Below, piece by piece: positions 23,391 to 32,357 of a DNA stretch of 64,000 nt. Numbering within the stretch: the first letter of the stretch is position 1; each line of letters opens with the position of its first letter. Position numbers and translations under genes: made by a program. The notes beneath the pieces were generated by a model. It saw only the letters and a list, made by a program, of their open reading frames with translations. It ran no database searches and had not been told where the DNA came from. The DNA is from Gigaspora rosea. Lineage: Eukaryota > Glomeromycota > Glomeromycetes > Diversisporales > Gigasporaceae. Location of the stretch: contig QKWP01001169.1 of NCBI GenBank assembly GCA_003550325.1, positions 1-64,000 on the forward strand, written 5' to 3'.

Positions 23391-25130
23391 ATTCGCTATA
23401 GCTTGTAATGGAAGTATTAGCGGTGATTTACCATGAAATAAATGAATGTAAATTTTGGAAAAACATAGTAAAAGAAAACAAGCGCATTTGTTTGTTAGTG
23501 CTGAAATATCACACGCAGAATACTCATAAGCTGCTCATGTCGATGTATATGCAAAGTTTTCCATAAACCCATTATCGTTTAGATGCAAGTGATTATACAG
23601 CATCCGTATTTAATTATTTCTTGTTATTCTGTATGCTTCTGCGTAGAAAACTGTGAAATATTTCTACAGTTGAATTTGAAAACTTTGAAAGTTCTGCTTT
23701 AATATCATCCAAAATTGGGTAATTATTCAGCTCCCAGTAGAAAATATTGAAAGAAACATTAACGGCGCTTTCGCATAATTCTTGCGACTAAATTTTAAAA
23801 AAATTGTCCAAACACGAAAGCAAGATTCGAAGTAAGTATCAAAATCACCAGATTGGAAAAACACAGCGTATATATCAAGAACTAAAGGGATGTATTATCA
23901 AGTAGATCTTTAAGTGCAAGATAATTGACATCTTTGCACAAAGGACCGAGATATTTCCAGAAGCAAATTTATATGCCATGGCTTGGGAGTTTGCGCAAGA
24001 GATTTTTGTTCTCCAAAGATATCTTTGTACATGGCTGAAAAAATGGCCGATACTGAAGGAACACCAATTCTCGGCTGTTTAGTGAGATATGAAGAGGACC
24101 TATGATAGGAAGAAAAGACAATATTTGATCAGTAATATTTGATAAATTTTGATGACATATAAACCGTGAAATTGTCGTTCGCAGATGAATCTGCCCAGGC
24201 CAATCTGCGACAACAAGAAACGTATACCCCTCCTAAATGTACTGCTGCATCAATGGAACATTCTTGACCGCATTAATGGCTTTGATATATGCATCCATAG
24301 TATGAAGGTATTCTTTTGCAAGTCAATAAAAATAGTATCCTTCATTGAACGAGAACTTCGTTTTTCTTTTAGCTTAATATCGTAGCTGTGTACGGTCAAT
24401 TCTTCTAATCTTGTATCGTCATCAATTGTATGAAATCCCCAGCCACGATTATGTGAAAGACCATAAAGCCTCATAAATCTGCTTTAAATATTTGTTTTAA
24501 TTAATTCAGTATCAACTAACAGATGATTATGAATATTCAACTTCGGAATCACACGTTGAGTTGTAATAGGATTCATTAAAATCGTCACCAGGTGTGCAGC
24601 AGTTGATGTAGTAGTAGTATCTGGTGCTCATTCCATATGAATACTATGGTAATCGTCGATATTAAATATCATAGCATTCTCTGCATTTAGCAAGTGCACA
24701 ATTAACGGCTTCACCATGCTCTTCAGATATAATTGATTTACGCCGCTGAATTGTACGAGATGTACCTAAATCAGAAAAAGAGAGATTAGTAGTACTGTTA
24801 GTCACACTAGTTTCAGTTAGATCTATAGTACTTGAGTTTGTAAATCAGTTTGAGTTTGCTGAGACGGAGTTGAGCTATTCACCACAACCGTATTGTAACA
24901 AGTTAAGCAAATTGTATCACCTATTTGAAGATAAGAAGGCAAGGTATTGTTAGCTTGTCCTTTGTTAATAATACTCTTTTCCAACGAGTTGATGACTCTT
25001 TTTTGCATGTAATGATTGCGCATGGTCCAGTAATAGGCATCGTAGTATTATAAGTGAGGTTTTTCAAATCTTGGATTATTTTAACAGCAAATATTAATGT
25101 TCGCTTAGGGCTAGAAATGTCTTTCACAGC
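23016..25130 (-). pseudogene. broken multi-copy-type protein ending in RING-like domain
   Basis: A coherent protein can be followed on the minus strand in shifting frames. At 25120-24830 there is a Cys-rich start (GPCAIITC, then LQIGDTICLTCYN), with a frameshift near 25010. At 24790-24680 a basic stretch TSRTIQRRKS follows. At 24474-24250 the ORF GLSHNRGWGFHTIDDDTR is open. At 24320-23960 come MDAYIKAINAVKNVPLMQQY, then VVADWPGQIHLR, ILSFLPIIGPLHISLNSRE and PKPWHINLLLEISR. A stop TAG near 24232 and a frameshift near 24015 break it. It ends in the RING-like ORF. The ordering is reminiscent of a large uncharacterised family that I recall from Rhizophagus; an RNase-H-like or transposase role is possible but not shown. 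I do not assign a function. Confidence 0.5.
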
Positions 25131-26515
25131 GATTTTTTGTTAGTAAAAGTTACATTCTCAAAAAGTACTTTAAAGTGCATAAATAAGTTATCTGGCAGAA
25201 GAATGTCGTCCTATGAGAATAAAACTATTCTTCCGGTTAAAATATAGCTTATAAACACTTATAACAAGTACACGCCCTTTGTTCCCATTTTTTATACTTC
25301 CTCTATAATTAACAAAACTATACTATCGCATATATGAAATGAATCAAACATCTTATATAAAGAATACATATAATTTTCGAAAACAATCTACATAAATTTA
25401 TATATGAAATAAACAAGTTAATTATTTGGACAACAAAAGAAAAAGATGAAAAAAAACTAAAAAACGACATTAAAGTTTATAAATTAAGCAATACATTTTT
25501 ATTACCTTCTGTTATACAGTAGACAATGCTTCAACTCTTAGTATGTCGTCCGTGATTCGGCGTAATTTACCATGATTCAGCAAAGAGATGCTTGCTAGGA
25601 AGTTCTTTAAGTGTTGTATCGATTGAATTATTATTTTTTTTAAGGACCCGAAAAATTCTGGGTTTACAGTACTAAGCTGTATAAATATTTGTGTAATGTC
25701 GATTCCAGAAATCATAAGTCCCTCACTGACCCGCTGACTATAAAAAAAATTTGTATGATTAACCAATAAAACGTGTCGATTACATCACAATTGCGTGTTC
25801 AAAAATCATGCTGATGAAAAAAGACAATAAACATGGGGTCACTTTTTTTTTCTAAATCCATAATTTTGTTGATTTTTTTTGAATATAAAATACGGGGTAT
25901 GGACTTTCTCAAGCTCTTACAACAAAACTTGGGTTAAACCTTTTGATAAAATACTTAAAAAAGTATTATTATCAAGACGGCCCCTCTCGAAGCCAGGAAC
26001 CGTGCTATGACTAGTACTGGTGGGTTGGGTGGGTTGGGGTTCACTTAAGTTTCTTGAAATATTTTTTGATTATTTTTTAAAAATAGAAAAAATAGTAGGT
26101 GGGGTTGTGTTAAACAAAAAAAAAATCAAATTTGAATCAAAATTTTATTTTTTGTATTCAAATTTTTTTATTTTTTTATGTACTATATAATTAAAAATTT
26201 TTTTTTAAAGTTGTAATAACATTAATAAAAAAAAATTTTTATATAAAATATTTTTGACCACAATTGATAAATAACAAAATTAATAACAAAAATTTTTTAT
26301 ATAGTAAAATATTTTGATTTACAAAAAATGGCATTAACAAATCATATAGAGTAAAATATACCCAAAGTTTTTCGCCACATGATAATCAAATTATTTATTG
26401 AATCAAATTGATATAATATTTAAACTTGCTTAAAAAATTTTTTGTGCAGTATAAGAGAATCAAGAAAAGGCTTATGTGGCCATGATTTATATATAGAAAC
26501 ATTCTGTGATGGCTA
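25131..26515. other. intergenic, homopolymer-rich
   Basis: No recognised gene. An 84-codon minus-strand ORF (25512-25766, entered separately) is the only candidate. A G-rich run GGTGGGTTGGGTGGGTTGGGG lies near 26020, next to long A and T tracts at 26110-26300. Confidence 0.4.
25512..25766 (-). CDS. hypothetical ORF, 84 codons, doubtful
   Basis: The reading frame has a balanced, non-repetitive composition (SEGLMISGIDITQIFIQLST, VNPEFFGSLKKIIIQSIQHL), more protein-like than neighbouring ORFs. It lies upstream of, and on the same strand as, the 23016-25130 relic, and could be an N-terminal piece of it. No motif recognised. Confidence 0.25.
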   Translation of the reverse strand: MVNHTNFFYSQRVSEGLMISGIDITQIFIQLSTVNPEFFGSLKKIIIQSIQHLKNFLASISLLNHGKLRRITDDILRVEALSTV

Positions 26516-26518
26516 TAA

Positions 26519-26766
26519 GGCCGTTTAAAGTTGATTTTTGGTTAACATCCTTTTCCAGGACTCATAGGAGGGGGGATGGGGATAAAATGAAACGAACATA
26601 TGAAACAAACATATAAAAATGAACAAAAATTGGCCAATTTCATTGGTTGATATAAATCAGGTGACTAGTCAGAGTCATCCAGGATTGGCTGTTCATTTTC
26701 GGGGGGAGGTGGGAGGAGACTTCAGCTGGGGAGTGATGTTAACCAAAAAATTAACTTCAAACGACC
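26519..26766. mobile_element. PIF/Harbinger-like MITE, copy 2
   Basis: A 248-bp relative of 10640-10855 with ends GGCCGTTTAAAGTTGATTT and the inverted equivalent, GGTTAACATC inside both arms, and internal AATCAGGTGA and AGAGTCATCCAG shared with the other copies. Flanked by TAA at 26516-26518 and 26767-26769. The ORF at 26619 is a by-product. Confidence 0.75.
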
Positions 26767-26838
26767 TAAAGAAGAAATGTACAATGACTTCTCATTTAAT
26801 CCAATTTATAAAATAGATAGTACTGTCTGGGAAAAAAA

Positions 26839-27096
26839 GGAAAAAAAAAAAAAAAAAAAAAAAAAAATTTAAAAAAAAGAAAAATAAAAAAAAAAAAAAA
26901 AAATTAAAAAAAAAATAAAAGATAAAAAAAAAAAAAAAAAAAAAAAAAATAAAAAAAAATTAATAAAAAAACAAAAATTTTTAAAAAAAAAAAAACATAA
27001 AAAATAACAAACAAAAAAAAAAAAAAAAAATAAAAAAAAAAAAAAAAAATACAAAAAAAATAAATTAAAATAATAAAAAAAAAAAAAAATTAAAAA
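26839..27096 (+). repeat. impure poly-A tract, about 260 bp
   Basis: Almost pure A with scattered T, G and C. The minus-strand Phe-rich ORF across it is an artefact. Such a length is rare in genomic DNA; it may be a retrotransposon tail expanded by slippage or an assembly or base-calling error. Confidence 0.7.
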
Positions 27097-27119
27097 AAAG
27101 AATTAAATAACTGGTTGCT

Positions 27120-28190
27120 CGTTTAGTAGCTACAACATTTGATAAAGTTTGTTAAGAAGAGTTTATTCATGAAAAATTAAAAAGACATATTCCAGATTAT
27201 TTCCCAAAAACACATGAAATTATTGATTTAATTAAAACCTTTGATCAGGATTATGATACTTATATAGAAGTAAAATATGCAACATCTACTTATTTATTCT
27301 TAAAATGTAATTGTTGGCCCATTAATCTTGTAATAAAAGAAGAAAAACCCATTCACGTTCTTTTAAAAGACAATTCTCAAGCAATTCTCTTACGAATAAA
27401 ACTTACATTTGTAACCGAAATTTATAAGCTGTATTGATTTGTGGCATTAATCTACTTCACAAACTTAATGATGAGTATATAGAATTTTATATAGTACGCA
27501 TTTATAAAATATTTAAAGATTTAATTTTTCTTTAATTAATAATAAACAAATTATAATTATTAGTCAATTTTAAATTATGTGAATAGAATTTTGATCCGTA
27601 GAATGTTAATAGAAGAAAAGAGACGTGCAAAAATATTAGCTGACTTGAATTACCAGAAAGACATGTTTTTCCAAAGCATAAGTCACGAACTTAAAAGTAA
27701 TGTATATTGAATTCAAAGTTTTTTTCTTGAAATATTTTAAAATAGACTTATTAATATATATTTTTTGTCATCATATTAGCACCATTAACCCTAATATTTT
27801 CTCTACTTGATAAATTGATTAATATATGATCACAAGATACGCAAATCAAGTCATATCTTCAAATAATACAACCTAATACCTGTCGATTACATAAGCTTAT
27901 CAATACTTTACGTCAGGTAAATTTATATTTATATAATCTTAAAATTTAAAAATATATTTGGTTTGAAGAATTTTTTGTAAAGATTATTAATTCCATATAT
28001 AGTATTTAATATATTGCAGATTTTTTATGATACACAATATAATGGTAATATTAATTTAGTAAATCAACTAAGTCAAGTAAGACAACTATAGAATTTAATA
28101 TATTGCAGATTTTTTATGCTACACGAATGGAAACAATATAATGGTAATATTAATTTATTATTAAAAATATCAGGGTTAAAACTGATTTAA
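27120..28190 (+). pseudogene. hybrid-type sensor histidine kinase fragment
   Basis: The exon at 27587-27696 reads RRMLIEEKRRAKILADLNYQ, then KDMFFQSISHELK, and splices over an 83-bp intron (27697-27779) to 27780-27916, restoring SHELKTPLTLIFSLLDKLIN. HELKTPLTL is the H-box of HisKA dimerisation domains, with the phosphorylatable His. The next exon after CAG/GTAAAT at 27916 is only hinted at. Upstream at 27150-27400 is an open stretch (FIHEKLKRHIPDYFPKTHEI, DYDTYIEVKYATSTYL) that probably belongs to the input region. Breaks: a stop near 27153, a stop at about 27434, and TGA at 27827-27829 in frame. No catalytic ATPase or receiver domain is present. This is a fragment of a two-component sensor (family knowledge); its stimulus is unknown. 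Confidence 0.7.
28003..28165 (+). repeat. direct duplication inside the histidine-kinase relic
   Basis: TTTAATATATTGCAGATTTT plus about 35 following bases (ACACAATATAATGGTAAT) occurs at about 28009 and again at about 28096. The duplicated unit includes an apparent splice acceptor, so it may be a duplicated exon start. Confidence 0.6.
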
Positions 28191-29855
28191 CTCATTAAAA
28201 AGACAAGAAATTGCTTGGAGATTTTACAAAATGTCTGCAAAGTGCCAAAAAAAACAAAGTTACGGTCGAATATTTTATGTTAATATGTAAATTTTAGATG
28301 TTCAACTAATAGAATAAATAAATTATTAAAAAACTTTGTACAATAAGTATAACCAAAATAAATTACTAATGCTTTTGTGAAAAATTGAGCATGACTTTCA
28401 GAGATAATTCTTATTAAGAGATTTTACTCAAAAAAAATTAGAAAAAGAAGCGCAATACTCAGAGGAATCTTTTAGAATTTTGTACTTCCTTTATAATAAA
28501 TTGAAGTAAAATGATATTTTAGTTAATCATTTTTAATTTCGCTATAAAATCTGATCATAGTAAATTACTAATACCCTGACATAGTTTTGATTATTTAGTT
28601 AATTTACTAACCCAGTACGTACATAAGTACATAAAATTTTACCCCAATGGCCAGAGTCTCTAAACACTTTGATTGGTGACAAGTCTAAGTACACCCGAGC
28701 ACTACGAATTCACGGGATAGCAAATTAATTTGTGCTGTTATCAAAAAAAAAAAAACAAATACATTTGCTCTACTTTAATAAAGTAAACTTGCGTTCTCAA
28801 ATGAATTTTGACTTAAGTTTGTGCAATTTTCTGTCATACCAGAAAGAGAATTTAAAAATATTTAATCACCTAATAGTGACAAAGAACCGACAGATTTCAG
28901 TATTTATAATCTCTTGAAAATTCTTGTCATTTTGCTTAATGTCACTTGTATCGTTCAGTCCAGAAATTTCAATGAGGATAAATTTACAGGCAGGATTATC
29001 AGGATAGATCAGGATAAGCAAAAGTATAGGTATGACATTTTGTAGTTTGACTCTTGGTTACATCATCAATTTTTGGTTCTAAAATAAATTAATACAAAAA
29101 ATTGAAATAAAATTAATAGATTTGAATAAAAATATAGAAATAATTTTAATAATACTTAAATTATATTACCATGTTCGGTAACTTTATAAAATATTGTTAG
29201 AATAATTTATCAAGAGTACCACCTAAAAAATTATTTGTCATCGTATTGATAATGGTAGGCAGTTCCACCTAACAATAGAATTTTGAAGACATCTGGCTCT
29301 CAATTAGACTAATTTGTTTTACTTCGATTAGGTTTTTGAGAAAAGTTAGTATTATATATATCATAATAAGATTGGTTATTATTTTTCTGGTTTTGATTAT
29401 TATATGTATCATAATCAGATTGAATATTATTTTTTTGATTTTGAATTTCATGAAAACATTTATTGGTAATTAGGAGGTCTGTTGTTGATACTGTGAAAAT
29501 TGTTGTAGGAACTGATGCGGAAATTACTGCGAATATTGCTGCGAATATTGCTATAGAAATTGCTCAGATAGTGCTAATGTACTGATGGATGTAATTGGTA
29601 TTAAATGACAAAATATATTGATGTCCTTGATCATTACGTGCTGCCTTTTTGAGATGGGTAGTAAAGAGGAGGAGAAACTTCATTATCAAATCATTAGAAT
29701 TGCTTTGGAAAAAATTTTTGTTGTAAAGCTCTCTTTCTCCAAATTTTTTATCAATAAATTTGTTTAAAATTCTTTTAGGAGTTTCTCAAATGAAATGTTA
29801 TTCATGTGAGATGTCAAATCTAAAAATTACATTGGATAACTCAAGTTAGAAAGTA
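28191..29855. other. intergenic; possible Gln-rich minus-strand relic
   Basis: No intact gene. Between 29480 and 29590 the minus strand reads a broken Gln/Tyr/Ser-rich series (QQFSQYQQQ, QQYSQQYSQ) with stops. It lies downstream of the coiled-coil exon at 29856-30155 and might be an unrelated or decayed extension. Confidence 0.35.
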
Positions 29856-30155
29856 TCAATTTAATTCATTTTGTAAATTATTTAATTCACTTTCATATTC
29901 TTTGCTAATGTTGGTTCTTTCCTTATTATACATTTCTTGCAATCGCATAGCAATAATATAATTATTCTCAGTTTCGTTTTTTTCTTTGGTGTACATTTGT
30001 TGCAACTGCATCAGTTTCACTTTCCACATTTCTTGTAATGTTGCGGGCGAAATTGTTTTTTGATTCCATAATATTTCAGATTTAGCAAAGTGTTCCGAAA
30101 TAAAAATTCCAAATTCTGAATTTAGGATGAAAATCTGATATAATCCAATAAGATC
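29856..30155 (-). CDS. terminal exon of a coiled-coil protein
   Basis: The minus strand is open for 99 codons from an acceptor (AAATATAG at about 30156) to TGA at 29856-29858. The first 45 residues are mixed (IFILNSEFGIFISEHFAKSE); the rest is a strongly charged helix with heptad-like spacing (MQLQQMYTKEKNETENNY, MRLQEMYNKERTNISKEYES, LNNLQNELN), predicted coiled coil. The repeated LQxMYxKE motif suggests an internal duplication. There is no initiator in this exon, so earlier exons lie upstream on the minus strand but are not recognisable. It may be the C-terminus of a small DNA-binding or structural protein; no family assigned. Confidence 0.45.
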   Translation of the reverse strand, partial: DLIGLYQIFILNSEFGIFISEHFAKSEILWNQKTISPATLQEMWKVKLMQLQQMYTKEKNETENNYIIAMRLQEMYNKERTNISKEYESELNNLQNELN

Positions 30156-30959
30156 CTATATTTATGATACTTCTGATAAAATCTGATATATATGCTGACC
30201 AGTACTCATGATAATTTGAGAACTAAAGTTTGAAGTTGAACAAAAAAATGTATACCGGATACATTTCAAGACTTATACTGTAAACACCCGACACATTAGA
30301 CAGCAGTCTCCTTAATGTTTTAAGTTTCAAAAAGGCCCTTAATTATTTAAAAATCTAATTAAACCAAATTTAAACGTACTTATTAGGGTGATAACTAAGT
30401 AAATCAAAACTATGTGAGCGCAAACTATATTGCAGAGTTTTCACGTTACATAAATAAAATCCATTTAATTATTGCATTATTACATATAATTAAATAAATC
30501 ACTAACATAGTTTTGATTTAATTGGTTGACCCTAGTATTTGTGTACAATATTTTATATTATTCAATTTATTGAATTTATTATATCGAAATCAAAAACTGG
30601 TCTGGACCAGTATCAAGACCAGAAATTGAATAATTGTGGGAATGGATTATTATGCAAAATGCGCATTATTAAATAAGTATGTATTTTCATAATATAAATA
30701 AAAATATATAAAAATCGATTTTTTATGAATTCAAATATATGTATTAACACACTAGAAAAACTCATTCATAATTGTGAAATGCAAAATTTCTGAATTTGCG
30801 TTTTTTACTCCTATTTTGCCCTTATTTGATGGCCATTTATGATGGCTAAAAAAGGTTACTTATCTTATCATGAAATTGATTACGTTTTATATAGACTCCT
30901 GCTCTTAGGAGCTCTGGTAGAGCTTAGCTAGAGCTCAAGAACGAATCTACTGCTCAACT
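30156..30959. other. intergenic without recognised gene
   Basis: AT-rich. Upstream exons of the coiled-coil gene would be expected here on the minus strand, but none is evident. Confidence 0.35.
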
Positions 30960-31051
30960 GAATTTTGATTGGCCCAAAACATATATGTTCATTTTGGAGG
31001 CAGAAATTTGAGAGGGGGTTACGTTAAACAACTAATTAACTTTCAACGGCC
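30960..31051. mobile_element. PIF/Harbinger-like MITE, 3' fragment
   Basis: Only the right half matches the family: TTTTGATTGGC, TTCATTTTGGAGG, then the inverted terminus ending CAACGGCC, followed by TAA at 31052-31054. The left half has been replaced by unrelated sequence with repeated AGAGCT motifs. Confidence 0.55.
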
Positions 31052-31054
31052 TAA

Positions 31055-32030
31055 TTTACAGAATGATGCATGATAAAAACATATACATACAATACATAGA
31101 CTCAGTGCACATTAATAAAAATATATTTCAAAAGCTTTTTCCCCTTTACCTTACGTATAAAAAAAATCAGTTTATTACTTTAAAAAGAACAATTGTTTCT
31201 CACATGTAATTTCTTAACTTGTAACGCACGCATAAATATTTAATTATTGACGCTAACCCGAAAAAATTATACCTCTGTGCAGATTTCACCGTTCATGTAA
31301 TTATTATTTATGTCATATATACGTGCATATTCATAATTATCCTAATTTATCGTATCTTACGTAATAACTAACACAAGGCTCACAGGATTAGCACGACGCT
31401 TTACCTTGTTAGCAATAGTAAATTAAGTAAATTACATAACTACACTAATATGGTTAAAGGCCAACCCATATTTGGCCTTTCAAGAACTGATCTTTTTTCA
31501 GATCGATCAAAATTTTATGGTTAGTTAGCTAATGTGCGTGAGACGCTTAATTTTTATTATTTTGAATCAAAAAAAGAATCAAAAAAATTTATATCTATTG
31601 AACTACTGTTACAGTAGGGAGGCCTTCTTTAACTCCTTACTATAACAACGACACGGCTACAGAGATCCTTTATCAGTTTATAGCGGTGTCCAAGAGGTAG
31701 GTATAATTTCTTAGTCTGTAAGAAATTATACTCTTCTCTAAGGGCAGTTCGTGAGAGTATTCAATGCGGAATTATCGATTTTACTATTACTTGATAATAA
31801 ACTTGGTGTTATTAAGATAAATAGTTTCTTTATTAATAATATAAGATAGGGTTATCCTTAGGTTTCTGTTCCTAAGAAATCCCGGTACAAGATGTATAAT
31901 AAATATAAGAGAAGTAGGTGTCTTGGTCTAGTTTGACTAAGGGACATTCTGTGTCTTTAAATACATTTTAGAATAAGCATTATAAGCGTTAATTTACAAT
32001 GATAAACACTATAATCTACAAAAGCAACAT
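31055..32030. other. intergenic with strong hairpins
   Basis: No coding signal. At 31608-31648 a hairpin has arms TGTTACAGTAGGGAG and CTCCTTACTATAACA. A second hairpin (ATAATTTCTTA / TAAGAAATTAT) lies at about 31706-31732 and a third (CTTAGGTTTC / CCTAAG) at about 31857-31880. The region 31600-31960 is less AT-rich than its surroundings and may be a structured, decayed element. Confidence 0.4.
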
Positions 32031-32206
32031 AAGCGTTATAAGCATCATAAGCGTTATAAGCGTCATAAGCGTTATAAGCGTGATAATCGTTATAAGCGTT
32101 ATAAGCGTGATAATCGTTATAAGCGTTATAAGCGTGATAATCGTTATAAGCGTTATAAGCGTAATAATCGTTATAAGCGTTATAAGCGTGATAATCGTTA
32201 TAAGCA
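32031..32206. repeat. minisatellite of ATAAGCGTT units, 27-bp higher order
   Basis: 9-bp units (ATAAGCGTT, ATAAGCGTG, ATAATCGTT) are arranged in a 27-bp higher-order repeat present about four times, after a less regular start. Both strands translate as periodic Ile/Val/Ser/Thr/Leu chains because the repeat length is a multiple of three; these ORFs are artefacts. Confidence 0.85.
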
Positions 32207-32357
32207 GTATCAACTATTCTAACTTCTCAAGATAATAATATAATACAATATAAAAAAAAAATATAATAATAAAAATAAAATAATAAAATAATAAGGTAAT
32301 ATAATAAACTATCATTCTATAACACTACGTTTATTGGTTATACATATTGTATACCAA

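Noticed and set aside
26869..27054. Minus-strand Phe-rich ORF
   Set aside because: Translation of the poly-A tract.
31999..32235. Ile/Val/Ser and Leu/Ile/Thr repeat ORFs on both strands
   Set aside because: Both follow from a 27-bp minisatellite whose period is a multiple of three.
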